This document shows, piece after piece, positions 24,543-33,176 of a stretch of 64,000 nt of DNA. The stretch's first letter is position 1, and every line of letters starts with the position of its first letter. Source of the DNA: Streptomyces curacoi (GTDB lineage Bacteria > Actinomycetota > Actinomycetes > Streptomycetales > Streptomycetaceae); NCBI RefSeq assembly GCF_001513975.1, contig NZ_KQ947995.1, forward strand, positions 124,001-188,000, in the 5' to 3' direction. The translations under genes were made by a program, and so were the position numbers. The notes beneath the pieces are model-generated. The model made no database searches. It had not been told where the DNA came from and saw only the letters and a list, made by a program, of their open reading frames with translations.

Positions 24543-26888
24543 GTGACCAGTAGACCCTGGACGTTCAGAGCGGCGGCAACCACCGTCGCGCTCGCGACCG
24601 CCGCGGCGACGTTCTCGACCTTCGCGGTGGCTCAGGCCGACGAAGGCGCGCCGGCGGCGTCCGTGGAGCGGCACGACCCGGCGGAGCACACTCACGCCGA
24701 GCATGACCTGGAAGGCCCCCTGAGCAAGACCCAGGAGGCGCAGCGCGAAGAGGCCCTGAACCAGGTCATATCCGGCAAGGCCAAGGTGAAGGAGCGCGAG
24801 GGCTCGCAGGTCGTCGAGCTCAAGAGCAAGAAGGGCGACAGCAAGTACGTCGAGCTGGGCCGGGAGAAGACCGACAAGATCTTCACCATCCTGGTCGAGT
24901 TCGGCGACAAGATCAGCGAGTTCGGCGGCACGCCCGGCCCGGCGCACAACCAGATAGCCGAGCCCGACCGCACCCAGGACAACTCCACGGCCTGGCAGGC
25001 GGACTACAACCAGGCCCACTACCAGGACCTCTACTTCGGCGACGGCACCGCGTCGATGAAGACCTACTACGAGAAGCAGTCCTCGGGCCGCTACTCGATC
25101 GAGGGCCAGGTCTCCGACTGGGTCAAGGTCCCCTACAACGAGGCCCGTTACGGCAACAACGCCTGCGGCCAGACCAACTGCTCCAGCGTCTGGAACGTCG
25201 TCAGCGACGGTCTGAACGCGTGGGTCTCCCAGCAGAAGGCAGCTGGGAAGACCGACGCCGAGATCAAGGCGGCCGTCACCCGGTTCGACCAGTGGGACCG
25301 CTACGACTTCGACGGCGACGGCGACTTCAACGAGGCCGACGGCTACATCGACCACTTCCAGATCGTGCACGCGGGTGAGGACGAGTCCGCGGGCGGCGGC
25401 GCGCAGGGCACCGACGCGATCTGGGCCCACCGCTGGTACGCGTTCGGCACCGACGCGGGTGCCACCGGCCCCGAGGGCAACAAGCTGGGCGGCGCGCAGA
25501 TCGGCGACACCGGCATCTGGGTCGGCGACTACACGGTCCAGCCGGAGAACGGCGGCCTGGGCGTCTTCGCCCACGAGTACGGCCACGACCTCGGTCTGCC
25601 GGACCACTACGACACCACCGGCAACGGCGACAACTCCACCGGCTACTGGACCCTGATGTCCTCCGGTTCCTGGCTCGGCACCGGCGGCGACAACATCGGC
25701 GACATGCCCGGCGACATGACCGCCTGGGACAAGTTGCAGCTGGGCTGGCTCAAGTACGACACGGCGCAGGCCGCGACGGAGTCCGAGCACAAGCTGGGTC
25801 TGGCCGAGTACAACACCCGGCACAAGCAGGCCCTCGTGGTCGAGCTGCCCAAGAAGAAGGTCACCACGGAGATCGTCGCCCCGGCGCAGGGCGCGAACCA
25901 GTGGTGGAGCGGCAGCGGCGACAACCTCGCCAACACGCTGGCCCGCTCCGTGGACCTGACCGGCAAGTCCGCCGCATCGCTCACCCTCGACGGCTGGTAC
26001 GACATCGAGGCCGAGTACGACTACCTCTACACCGAGGTCTCCACCGACGGCGGCGCCAACTGGACCGCGATCGACGGCACCGTCGACGGTGCGGCGCTCC
26101 CGCGTGACGCCAGCGGCAAGCCCGCGCTGACCGGCACGGCGGACGGTTACAAGAAGCTGGTCTTCCCGCTCGACGCCTACGCGGGCAAGAAGATCGACCT
26201 GCGCTTCCGCTACCAGACGGACGGCGGCGTGGCCCAGAAGGGCTTCGCGGCCGACCGGATCACCGTGACCGCCGACGGCACGGCGCTGTTCTCCGACAAC
26301 GCCGAGAGCGCGGACGCCGCCTGGCGGACGAAGGGCTTCAAGCGCATCGGCGCCTCCATCACGGACGACTACGCGCAGTACTACATCGCCGAGAACCGCC
26401 AGTACGTGTCGTACGACAAGACCCTGAAGACCGGCCCGTACAACTTCGGCTTCTCGACGACCCGTCCGAGCTGGGTGGAGCACTACCCGTACCAGAACGG
26501 CCTGTTGATCTGGAAGTGGGACACCTCCCAGGCGGACAACAACACCAGCCAGCACCCCGGTGTCGGCCTGCTCCTCCCGGTCGACTCCCACCCGACCCCG
26601 CTGAAGTGGTCCGACGGCACGCTGATGCGCAACCGCATCCAGTCCTACGACTCGCCGTTCAGCCGGTTCCGCACGGACGGCATGACGCTGCACAACGCGG
26701 ACGTCGCGACCCGGATCCCGTCGCGTCCGGGGGTGCCGGTCTTCAATGACCACACCCACACGTACTACGACGCGGCGACCCCGACCGCGGGCGTCAAGGT
26801 CACTGACACCAACACCAAGATCAAGATCATCAAGGAGGCCGGGAACGGCTCCACGATCACGGTCGAGGTTGGCCCTGCGGTGAAGTAA
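24543..26888 (+). CDS. Secreted M6-family metalloprotease (immune inhibitor A type)
   Basis: A 781-residue exported zinc protease. The signal peptide (residues 1-31, ending near FAVAQA) is followed by a propeptide-like charged region, then the M6 catalytic domain with the zinc motif HEYGHDLGLPDHYD at about residue 344 and a conserved DFNEADGYIDHFQIVHAG before it. The C-terminal third is strand-rich with carbohydrate-binding or MAM-like features (LTLDGWYDIEAEYDYLYTEVS). Immune inhibitor A of Bacillus cleaves host defence peptides; in Streptomyces it is likely a scavenging protease. GTG 24543 has GGAGGA upstream. A hairpin terminator follows at 26915. Confidence 0.92.
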   Translation: MTSRPWTFRAAATTVALATAAATFSTFAVAQADEGAPAASVERHDPAEHTHAEHDLEGPLSKTQEAQREEALNQVISGKAKVKEREGSQVVELKSKKGDSKYVELGREKTDKIFTILVEFGDKISEFGGTPGPAHNQIAEPDRTQDNSTAWQADYNQAHYQDLYFGDGTASMKTYYEKQSSGRYSIEGQVSDWVKVPYNEARYGNNACGQTNCSSVWNVVSDGLNAWVSQQKAAGKTDAEIKAAVTRFDQWDRYDFDGDGDFNEADGYIDHFQIVHAGEDESAGGGAQGTDAIWAHRWYAFGTDAGATGPEGNKLGGAQIGDTGIWVGDYTVQPENGGLGVFAHEYGHDLGLPDHYDTTGNGDNSTGYWTLMSSGSWLGTGGDNIGDMPGDMTAWDKLQLGWLKYDTAQAATESEHKLGLAEYNTRHKQALVVELPKKKVTTEIVAPAQGANQWWSGSGDNLANTLARSVDLTGKSAASLTLDGWYDIEAEYDYLYTEVSTDGGANWTAIDGTVDGAALPRDASGKPALTGTADGYKKLVFPLDAYAGKKIDLRFRYQTDGGVAQKGFAADRITVTADGTALFSDNAESADAAWRTKGFKRIGASITDDYAQYYIAENRQYVSYDKTLKTGPYNFGFSTTRPSWVEHYPYQNGLLIWKWDTSQADNNTSQHPGVGLLLPVDSHPTPLKWSDGTLMRNRIQSYDSPFSRFRTDGMTLHNADVATRIPSRPGVPVFNDHTHTYYDAATPTAGVKVTDTNTKIKIIKEAGNGSTITVEVGPAVK

Positions 26889-26914
26889 TCACCATTTCTG
26901 CAGGTCAGAGCGCT

Positions 26915-26948
26915 ATCGGCGGCAGCCCCCTGGCGGGTTGCCGCCGAT
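26915..26948 (+). terminator. hairpin terminator after the M6 protease
   Basis: ATCGGCGGCA (26915-26924) and TGCCGCCGAT (26939-26948) are perfectly complementary around a 14-base loop, followed by CGTGTTT. It starts 27 bases after the protease stop. Confidence 0.75.
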
Positions 26949-27033
26949 CGTGTTTAGGTGCACCCTGTGCTTCGCTTATTGACACCGGCACCGACGCCGA
27001 CCCTGACACCGACTCGCACGGGGGTGTGACCGC

Positions 27034-27378
27034 ATGGCCGCAGGAGGTTTCTGCAAGCTGCCGACCGGCAGCGTGGTGGTGGCGCTGAACCTGCCCAGAC
27101 CCACCGCCGACGGCACGGGCTGCGTCCGTGTCCTCGTCCACGCCCAGAACCGCGCCCGAGCCCTGACCAGGCTCCGCAACCTGGGCATGCGGGCGGTCTA
27201 CCTGCGGGGCAACGCGGCCCCGCCCACCCCGGACGAGATCACCGCCGTCCTCCACCACCCCGATGGCCTGATATGGCGAACGGCACCTGACAACGGTGTC
27301 GCCACCGGTCCCGAGCTGGCCCAGGAGCTCTGGCACCCGATCAGAGCGCTACTGAGACGCCCCGCGGCAACGCCCTGA
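27034..27378 (+). CDS. Conserved small hypothetical protein
   Basis: A 114-residue protein I do not recognise at family level. It has a basic, alpha/beta-looking sequence (VVVALNLPRPTADG, CVRVLVHAQNRARALTRL, MRAVYLRGNAAPPTPDEITAVL, LIWRTAP) without signal or membrane segment. Codon use with GC-rich third positions supports coding. ATG 27034 follows GGGGGTG. A GC-rich hairpin and an interspersed repeat lie right after its stop. The gene is convergent with the nicotinamidase gene. No function is assigned. Confidence 0.6.
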   Translation: MAAGGFCKLPTGSVVVALNLPRPTADGTGCVRVLVHAQNRARALTRLRNLGMRAVYLRGNAAPPTPDEITAVLHHPDGLIWRTAPDNGVATGPELAQELWHPIRALLRRPAATP

Positions 27379-27425
27379 GGGGCGCGGGGCTGTGTCGATA
27401 TGCGGCTCCGCCGCGCGGGCGCGAC
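27379..27425 (+). repeat. interspersed GC-rich intergenic repeat, copy 2
   Basis: About 47 bases right after a stop codon, matching the reverse complement of 7454-7500 with few differences. It begins with GGGGCGCGGGG, which can pair with the CGCCCCGCGGC at the end of the preceding gene, and contains a GCGGC-TCC-GCCGC mini-hairpin. Confidence 0.65.
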
Positions 27426-27492
27426 CAGCCACGACGCACCCGCAGCCGCCCGACGGCCCATCGCGGCACCCCGCGTAGCGCTCGGCGGAGCG

Positions 27493-28083
27493 CTACGCGA
27501 CGACCGGCTTCCCGGACAGCTCGACCCCCGCCTCGCGCATCTCCTCAAGCGCCCGCTCGGTGGTCTCCGTGGCCACCCCGGCGGTCAGGTCCAGCAGTAC
27601 CTGCGTGCGGAACCCCTCCCGCACCGCGTCCAGGGCGGTGGCCCGCACGCAGTGGTCCGTCGCGATGCCCACGACGTCCACCTCCCCGACCTCTCTGGCC
27701 CGCAGCCAGTCGGCCAGCTTCACCCCGTTCTCGTCGGCGCCCTCGAACCCGCTGTACGCCGCCGAGTACGCCCCCTTGTCGAACACGGCGTCGATGGCGC
27801 CGGAGGCGACGGCGGGGGCGAAGTTCGGGTGGAAGCCGACGCCCTCCGTGCCGGCGACGCAGTGCGCCGGCCAGGAGTGGACGAAGTCGGGGTTCGCCGA
27901 GAAGTGGCCGCCGGGTGCGATGTGGTGGTCGCGGGTGGCCACGACGTGCTGGTAGCCGGAGCCGGCCGCCTGCCCGATCAGTTCGGTGACGGCGGCGGCC
28001 ACATCGGCGCCGCCGGCCACCGCGAGGCTGCCCCCCTCGCAGAAGTCGTTTTGCACATCTACGACGATCAAGGCGCGGCGCAT
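27493..28083 (-). CDS. pncA: Nicotinamidase
   Basis: A 196-residue isochorismatase-fold hydrolase that converts nicotinamide to nicotinate and ammonia in NAD salvage. The catalytic triad is visible: Asp in LIVVDVQNDFCEGG, Lys in VFDKGAYSAAYSGFEG and the nucleophilic Cys in GIATDHCVRATALDA. The metal-binding DHH motif is in ATRDHH. Length is normal for PncA. It lies 136 bases downstream of pncB on the same strand; PncB uses its product, so the two form a salvage pair and may share control from the palindrome upstream of pncB. Confidence 0.95.
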   Translation of the reverse strand: MRRALIVVDVQNDFCEGGSLAVAGGADVAAAVTELIGQAAGSGYQHVVATRDHHIAPGGHFSANPDFVHSWPAHCVAGTEGVGFHPNFAPAVASGAIDAVFDKGAYSAAYSGFEGADENGVKLADWLRAREVGEVDVVGIATDHCVRATALDAVREGFRTQVLLDLTAGVATETTERALEEMREAGVELSGKPVVA

Positions 28084-28219
28084 GGTCGGTGTCCTTCGGT
28101 TATGGACGCTGGGGTCGGGACGGTGAGAGCGAGCGGGCCCGGCCGTGAACTTCCGAGCCTAGAGACTTCGGGTCCGGCGCGGGAGGGGGCACGGGGTGAG
28201 CACGCGGGGCGCGCTCGCT

Positions 28220-29578
28220 TCACGCCCCTGTCTGGCTACCCGAGCGCCCGTTGACATACTCCGTCGGGATGACGGGTTCTCCGCGTGAGAGCTGGGTGGC
28301 GGACATCGGCAGATTCGCGCGGGCGGCCGTGTGCCGGTCCCGTACGACGTCCAGCGGCTCGCGGGCCACCACGTCGCCGCCCTTGACCAGCTCGACCAGC
28401 AGCTGCCGGTCGGCGAGCCCGTCCGGGACCGGACCGGTGCCGACGACCTCGGCCTCCGCGACGCCGTACTCGTCCAGGCGCCGCGCGGCCCACTTGCGGC
28501 CGCCGATGGAGGTCTTGCCGCCGCTGGACTTCTTGGCCACCGGCACCAGCGGCGCCTTCGGGTCGGCGGACTCGGCGCGGGCGACCAGCTTGTAGACCAT
28601 CGAGCAGGTCGGGTGCCCGGAGCCGGTCACCAGCTGGGTGCCGACGCCGTACGCGTCCACCGGCGCCGCCGCCAGCGAGGCGATGGCGTACTCGTCCAGG
28701 TCGGAGGTCACGATGATCTTCGTGTCCGTCGCGCCCAGCTCGTCCAGCTGCTGCCGGACCCGGTGCGCGACCAGCAGCAGGTCGCCCGAGTCGATCCGGA
28801 CGGCGCCCAGTTCGGGGCCGGCGACCTCCACGGCCGTACGCACCGCTTCGGCGACGTCGTAGGTGTCCACCAGCAGCGTGGTGCCCCGGCCCATGGAGTT
28901 GACCTGGGCCTGGAAGGCGTCCCGCTCGCGGTCGTGCAGCAGGGTGAAGGCGTGGGCGCTGGTGCCGACGGTGGGGATGCCGTAGCGGAAGCCGGCGGCC
29001 AGGTCGGAGGTGGAGGTGAAGCCGCCCACGTACGCGGCGCGCGAGGCGGCGACGGCGGCCAGCTCGTGGGTGCGCCGGGCGCCCATCTCGATGATCGGGC
29101 GGTCGCCGGCGGCCGCGGACATCCGGGAGGCGGCCGCGGCTATCGCGGAGTCGTGGTTGAGGATGGAGAGGATCACCGTCTCCAGCAGCACGCACTCGGC
29201 GAAGCTGCCCTCGACCCGCATGATCGGCGAGCCCGGGAAGTACACCTCGCCCTCGGGGTATCCCCAGATGTCGCCGGAGAAGCGGTAGCCCGCGAGCCAC
29301 TGGAGGGTCTCCTCGTCGAGGATCCGCCGTTCGCGCAGGAAGCTGAGGACGTCCTCGTCGAAGCGGAAGTTCTCGACGGCGTCCAGGACGCGCCCGGTGC
29401 CCCCCACGACGCCGTAGCGCCGTCCGTTCGGAAGCCGCCGGGTGAAGACCTCGAACACCGACCGTCGCCCGGCCGTGCCCGCCTTCATGGCGGCCTGCAG
29501 CATCGTGAACTCGTACTGATCCGTGAAGAGCGCCGTCGAGGGGACGTCCACCGGCAGCCCAAGGTCCGCTGTGTTCAT
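28220..29578 (-). CDS. pncB: Nicotinate phosphoribosyltransferase
   Basis: A 452-residue PncB that joins nicotinate and PRPP to give nicotinate mononucleotide. Seen are STALFTDQYEFTMLQA at the N-terminus, RLPNGRRYGVVGG, the phosphate-binding IDSGDLLLVAHRVRQ, TSDLDEYAIASL and the C-terminal GGKTSIGGRKWAARRLD. Length and order fit the bacterial enzyme. ATG 29578 is preferred because a -10-like TAGCAT ends 8 bases before it, giving a nearly leaderless transcript; ATG 29599 is an alternative. pncA follows downstream. The 15-bp palindrome at 29601-29615 overlaps the predicted -35. Confidence 0.95.
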   Translation of the reverse strand: MNTADLGLPVDVPSTALFTDQYEFTMLQAAMKAGTAGRRSVFEVFTRRLPNGRRYGVVGGTGRVLDAVENFRFDEDVLSFLRERRILDEETLQWLAGYRFSGDIWGYPEGEVYFPGSPIMRVEGSFAECVLLETVILSILNHDSAIAAAASRMSAAAGDRPIIEMGARRTHELAAVAASRAAYVGGFTSTSDLAAGFRYGIPTVGTSAHAFTLLHDRERDAFQAQVNSMGRGTTLLVDTYDVAEAVRTAVEVAGPELGAVRIDSGDLLLVAHRVRQQLDELGATDTKIIVTSDLDEYAIASLAAAPVDAYGVGTQLVTGSGHPTCSMVYKLVARAESADPKAPLVPVAKKSSGGKTSIGGRKWAARRLDEYGVAEAEVVGTGPVPDGLADRQLLVELVKGGDVVAREPLDVVRDRHTAARANLPMSATQLSRGEPVIPTEYVNGRSGSQTGA

Positions 29579-29600
29579 GACGACAGATGCTACCCCCATT

Positions 29601-29615
29601 TCGTCAGTCTGACGA
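29601..29615. promoter_or_regulatory. palindromic operator candidate over the pncB promoter
   Basis: TCGTCAGTCTGACGA has perfect 7-base arms around one central base. Its right part (29610-29615) reads TCGTCA on the minus strand and lies 17 bases upstream of TAGCAT (29587-29592, minus strand), so it covers the predicted -35 of pncB. The site is also about 65 bases upstream of clpS on the other strand. Confidence 0.55.
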
Positions 29616-29679
29616 TTTAGGTCCCGGGTCGGCCCGAGGATTTGTGCGACCACCCCCCTCCGGTGGCAGCATGGGCTGT

Positions 29680-29988
29680 GTGACGTCACCCGCTCCCGTA
29701 GAGATCGAACGCACCGAGTCGGCGGAGGAGGTCTTCGCCGTCCCCGAGCCGGACGTCCCCTGGGTCACGATCGTCCACAACGACCCGGTCAACCTCATGA
29801 GTTATGTGACGTATGTCTTCCAGACGTACTTCGGGTACTCCAAGGACAAGGCCACCAAACTCATGCTCGATGTCCACCACAAGGGCCGGGCGGTCGTCTC
29901 CAGCGGCAGTCGCGAGGAGATGGAACGCGACGTGCAGGCCATGCACGGCTACGGCCTGTGGGCCACCCTCCAGCAGGACCGGAAATGA
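29680..29988 (+). CDS. clpS: ATP-dependent Clp protease adaptor ClpS
   Basis: A 102-residue adaptor that hands N-degron substrates to ClpA/ClpC-ClpP. The conserved core is intact: PWVTIVHNDPVNLMSYVTYVF (shown here in part: VTIVHNDPVN), followed by KATKLMLDVHHKGRAVV and the C-terminal GLWATLQ. The flexible N-terminal tail (about 25 residues) is typical. Start is GTG 29680 or ATG 29671; neither has a strong ribosome-binding site. The next gene, DUF2017, follows at 64 bases on the same strand; the pair is conserved in actinobacteria upstream of mec-cysO-cysM. Confidence 0.93.
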   Translation: MTSPAPVEIERTESAEEVFAVPEPDVPWVTIVHNDPVNLMSYVTYVFQTYFGYSKDKATKLMLDVHHKGRAVVSSGSREEMERDVQAMHGYGLWATLQQDRK

Positions 29989-30052
29989 CCTCCTGCCCGA
30001 AGGACCGGACATGACCTCCCGCCCGCAGGACCGGAAGTAGCGAATCGCCTCC

Positions 30053-30661
30053 ATGCCAGGAACCTTCGAACCGCTCCCCGGCGGCGGCGCGGCCGTCGCC
30101 CTCGATGACGTCGAGATCTCCATCATCCGGTCGCTGGCCGTCCAGCTCCTGGAACTCATCGGACCCGGCCCCGCCGGGGACGCCTCCGACGACCCGCTCG
30201 CCGAGCTCTTCGCCGAGGGCCCGAGCGAACCCCCGGCAGACCCGGTCCTCAGGCGCCTCTTCCCGGACGCCTACAGCGACCCCGAGGGCACCCCGCAGGC
30301 CAAGGAGGCCGAGGAGCAGCGGGCGTACTCCGCGGAGTTCCGCCGCTACACCGAGAACGACCTGCGCGCCGGCAAGCGGGACAACGCCCTCGCGGTGATC
30401 CGCTCCCTGGACGAGCTCAGCTCCGCCTCCGCGGGCGAGGGCGGCGCGGTGCTCAAGCTGTCCGCCGAGGAGTCCCAGCGGTGGCTCGGCGCTCTGAACG
30501 ACCTGCGTCTGGCCATCGGCTCCCGTCTGGAGATCACCGACGAGGACGACACCGACCTGCTCTACCGGCTCCCGGACGAGGACCCGCGCAAGCCGATGGT
30601 GATGGCGTATCTGTGGCTGGGCGGGCTCCAGGAGACGCTGATCGCGACGCTCATGCCGTAG
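30053..30661 (+). CDS. DUF2017 domain protein
   Basis: A 202-residue soluble, acidic helical protein of the DUF2017 family, found almost only in actinobacteria directly after clpS. Seen are ALDDVEISIIRSLAVQLLELI near the start, VLRRLFPDAYSD, an EFRRYTENDLRAGKRDNA segment and a C-terminal LYRLPDEDPRKPMVMAYLWLGGLQE. Its function is unknown; constant linkage to clpS suggests a role in protein turnover, which is only an inference. ATG 30053 is used. A strong hairpin at 30742-30768 lies about 80 bases after the stop. Confidence 0.85.
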   Translation: MPGTFEPLPGGGAAVALDDVEISIIRSLAVQLLELIGPGPAGDASDDPLAELFAEGPSEPPADPVLRRLFPDAYSDPEGTPQAKEAEEQRAYSAEFRRYTENDLRAGKRDNALAVIRSLDELSSASAGEGGAVLKLSAEESQRWLGALNDLRLAIGSRLEITDEDDTDLLYRLPDEDPRKPMVMAYLWLGGLQETLIATLMP

Positions 30662-31020
30662 CTTGCAACGTTCTTGTGGCGATATGTGACCATTCCGTGT
30701 TCGCTCAGAGGACGCTCAAATCCGAATAACGATCCCGTCAACGCCGTCGCCCGCTACGGGCGGCGGCGATGCTTTTGTCCGGTTCTTCTTGTGTGATGCG
30801 CCACATGCTCCCTACCCGATCACTGTTACGGCCGTGATAAATCTTCACGACCGCCCGGCGCACACCACCCGTATGTCCGCCGGGTGCGCCACGTGGCCGA
30901 CGGATCGTCGGTCAGGCACGAGCGGACCCAGCCCGCTCAGCTCCATCATTCCGGGGGGATCGAGACCCGATCCGAGGCCGACGAAAGGTCCGGGTCGGCA
31001 TGGAGAAAGGCGCACTACAC
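30662..31020. other. 359-base gap upstream of the amino-acid permease
   Basis: No gene is supported here. It holds the terminator hairpin of the clpS/DUF2017 unit at 30742-30768, a moderately AT-rich stretch (about 30770-30860) that is the likely promoter region, and a purine-rich GAGAAAGG before the permease start. Confidence 0.5.
30742..30768 (+). terminator. hairpin terminator after DUF2017
   Basis: CGCCGTCGCCCG (30742-30753) pairs with CGGGCGGCGGCG (30757-30768) with one G-T wobble and a 3-base loop, followed by ATGCTTTT. Confidence 0.65.
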
Positions 31021-32457
31021 ATGACCTCTTCGAAGGTCACTGACGCGAAGGCCACGGATGCCCCCGAGGAGGGGTACGAGCGCGGCCTCGGCAGCCGTCA
31101 GGTCCAGATGATCGCGATCGGCGGCGCCATCGGCGTCGGCCTGTTCATGGGTGCCGGAGCGAACATCGCGAAGGCCGGCCCCAGCATCATCCTCATGTAC
31201 GCCCTCGCGGGCGTCGTCATCTTCTTCATCATGCGGGCCCTGGGCGAACTGCTCCTCTACCGGCCCGTCTCCGGCTCCTTCGCCGAGTACGCCCGCGAGT
31301 TCCTCGGTCCGTTCTTCGGTTTCGTCACGGGCTGGACGTACTGGCTCATGTGGGTGGTCACCGGCATGGCCGAGCTCACGGCCGCCGCGATCTACATCCA
31401 CTTCTGGTTCCCGGACATCCCGCAGTGGGTCAGCGCCCTGGTGTTCCTGGTGGTGCTCTTCGGCGTCAACCTGATCTCCGTCAAGATCTTCGGCGAGGTC
31501 GAGTTCTGGTTCTCGATGATCAAGGTCACGGCCATCATCGGCATGATCGTCATCGGCCTCGGCGTGCTCACCCTCGGCTTCTCCGACGCCGGTGACACCG
31601 CCACCGTCTCCAACCTCTGGTCGCACGACGGCTTCTTCCCGAACGGCATCGGCTCCAGCCTGATGACCCTCCAGGGCGTCATGTTCGCCTACCTCGCCGT
31701 CGAGCTCGTCGGCGTCACCGCGGGCGAGTCCGAGAACCCCGAGAAGACCCTGCCCAAGGCCATCAACACCCTGCCCTGGCGCATCATCGTCTTCTACGTC
31801 GGTGCCCTGCTGGTGATCCTCTCCGTCGTCAAGTGGACCGAGTTCTCCGCCGGTGAGAGCCCGTTCGTCCACGCGTTCGGCAAGATCGGCATCCCGCTCG
31901 CCGCGGGCATCGTCAACTTCGTGGTGCTCACCGCGGCCCTGTCGTCCTGCAACTCCGGCATGTACTCCACCGGCCGGATGCTGCGCGACCTGGCCGCCAA
32001 CAGCGAGGCACCGCAGGCGTTCGGCAAGCTCAACGCCCGCAGGACGCCCGCCGTCGGCATCGCGGTCTCCGTGGCGCTCATGGGCATCGGCGTCGTCCTG
32101 AACTACGTCGTCCCGGAGAAGGCGTTCCTCTACGTCACCTCCGTCGCCACCGCGGCCGGCATCTGGACCTGGATGATGATCCTCGTCAGCCACATCCGCT
32201 ACCGCGCCGCGGTCGACGCCGGCCGACTGCGCGCCTCGTCCTTCCCCGCCCCCGGCGGTGCGCTCTTCAGCTGGGTCGCACTCCTCTTCCTCATCGGCGT
32301 GACCTGCATGATCGCGTACGACAAGGACGCGCGGGTCTGCCTGTACGTCGCGGCCGGCTGGGCCGTCGCCCTCGGCATCGGCTGGGCGATCCTCAAGAGC
32401 CGCAACCCGCAGCTCACCGAGCGCCGCGGCGACCCGGAGCTGGAGAAGGTCGGCTGA
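31021..32457 (+). CDS. Amino-acid permease (APC superfamily, AAT family)
   Basis: A 478-residue transporter with about twelve helices. The AAT signature region is clear: GLGSRQVQMIAIGGAIGVGL (helix 1, with the unwound GAIGVG), ALGELLLYRPVSGSFAEYAR, and GVTAGESENPEKTLPKAI. It should import an amino acid with protons; relatives carry aromatic or neutral amino acids, GABA or D-serine/alanine, so the substrate is open. ATG 31021 is used; an ATG seven codons earlier is possible. It sits between clpS-DUF2017 and mec-cysO-cysM, with a strong terminator after it. Confidence 0.9.
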   Translation: MTSSKVTDAKATDAPEEGYERGLGSRQVQMIAIGGAIGVGLFMGAGANIAKAGPSIILMYALAGVVIFFIMRALGELLLYRPVSGSFAEYAREFLGPFFGFVTGWTYWLMWVVTGMAELTAAAIYIHFWFPDIPQWVSALVFLVVLFGVNLISVKIFGEVEFWFSMIKVTAIIGMIVIGLGVLTLGFSDAGDTATVSNLWSHDGFFPNGIGSSLMTLQGVMFAYLAVELVGVTAGESENPEKTLPKAINTLPWRIIVFYVGALLVILSVVKWTEFSAGESPFVHAFGKIGIPLAAGIVNFVVLTAALSSCNSGMYSTGRMLRDLAANSEAPQAFGKLNARRTPAVGIAVSVALMGIGVVLNYVVPEKAFLYVTSVATAAGIWTWMMILVSHIRYRAAVDAGRLRASSFPAPGGALFSWVALLFLIGVTCMIAYDKDARVCLYVAAGWAVALGIGWAILKSRNPQLTERRGDPELEKVG

Positions 32458-32559
32458 CGCTTCGGCGACGGTACTTCGGGCGACGGACGCCCAGCCGGGA
32501 GGGAGCACTCGTGGCGCCCCCTCCCGGCTGCCGCTCAGGGCGTCCCGTGTCCGGCATAT

Positions 32560-32596
32560 GGGCCGTCCCGTACCACTCTTCGGTACGGGACGGCCC
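32560..32596 (+). terminator. strong hairpin terminator after the permease
   Basis: Perfect 15-base arms, GGGCCGTCCCGTACC (32560-32574) and GGTACGGGACGGCCC (32582-32596), close a 7-base loop and are followed by TTCTGCTT. It ends 20 bases before the JAMM protease ATG, so it isolates that gene from the permease. Confidence 0.85.
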
Positions 32597-32616
32597 TTCT
32601 GCTTATCCTGACCGAC

Positions 32617-33039
32617 ATGCTGACCATCACCCAGGCCCTCGTCGACCAGATCGTCGCCCACGCGCGCAAGGACCACCCCGACGAGGCGTGCGGCGTCGTG
32701 GCGGGCCCGGCGGGTTCGGACCGCCCCGAGCGCTTCATCCCGATGCTCAACGCGGCCATGTCGCCCACCTTCTACGAGTTCGACTCGGGCGATCTGCTCA
32801 AGCTCTACCGCGAGATGGACGACCGTGACGAGGAGCCGGTGGTCATCTACCACTCCCACACGGCGACCGAGGCCTACCCCTCCCGCACCGACATCTCCTA
32901 CGCCAACGAGCCCGGCGCGCACTACGTCCTGGTCTCCACCGCCGACACCGACGGCCTCGGCGATTTCCAGTTCCGCTCGTTCCGGATCGTCGAGGGCGAG
33001 GTGACGGAGGAGGAGGTCAGGGTGGTCGAGATGTACTGA
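32617..33039 (+). CDS. mec: JAMM/MPN+ metalloprotease (M67, Mec-like)
   Basis: A 140-residue zinc protease with the full JAMM motif: Glu in DEACGVV, then HSHTATEAYPSRTD giving the two histidines, the Ser and the Asp. In Mycobacterium tuberculosis the orthologous Mec removes newly made cysteine from the sulfur-carrier protein CysO, working with CysM. The same three genes are close here, although a leader peptide ORF separates mec from cysO. Because the CysO homologue ends in Gly-Gly-Met-Val, this protease may also trim the last two residues. ATG 32617 begins 20 bases after the terminator stem. Confidence 0.88.
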   Translation: MLTITQALVDQIVAHARKDHPDEACGVVAGPAGSDRPERFIPMLNAAMSPTFYEFDSGDLLKLYREMDDRDEEPVVIYHSHTATEAYPSRTDISYANEPGAHYVLVSTADTDGLGDFQFRSFRIVEGEVTEEEVRVVEMY

Positions 33040-33164
33040 TCCACTCGCGGTGACGGCCGGGCACGGGGACGCGGCTCGCAGGCGCCCACCTGGCACGTCT
33101 CAGTCCCCGGCCGGAATGCGTCCGCGATGTGGGATCACATTCCAGGACCCGGACCGGGAATCGA

Positions 33165-33170
33165 TACGAT
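33165..33170 (+). promoter_or_regulatory. -10 element for a leaderless cysteine leader transcript
   Basis: TACGAT lies 6 bases before the ATG of the leader ORF, the spacing expected when transcription starts at the ATG itself. The -35 is unclear. Upstream, GGAATG (33113-33118) and CATTCC (33138-33143) form a loose dyad. Confidence 0.45.
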
Positions 33171-33176
33171 GACCCC

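Noticed and set aside
31015..33096. 693-codon minus-strand open frame over the permease and JAMM genes
   Set aside because: Shadow frame with Asp/Glu/His-rich repetitive translation; it also crosses the strong terminator at 32560-32596.
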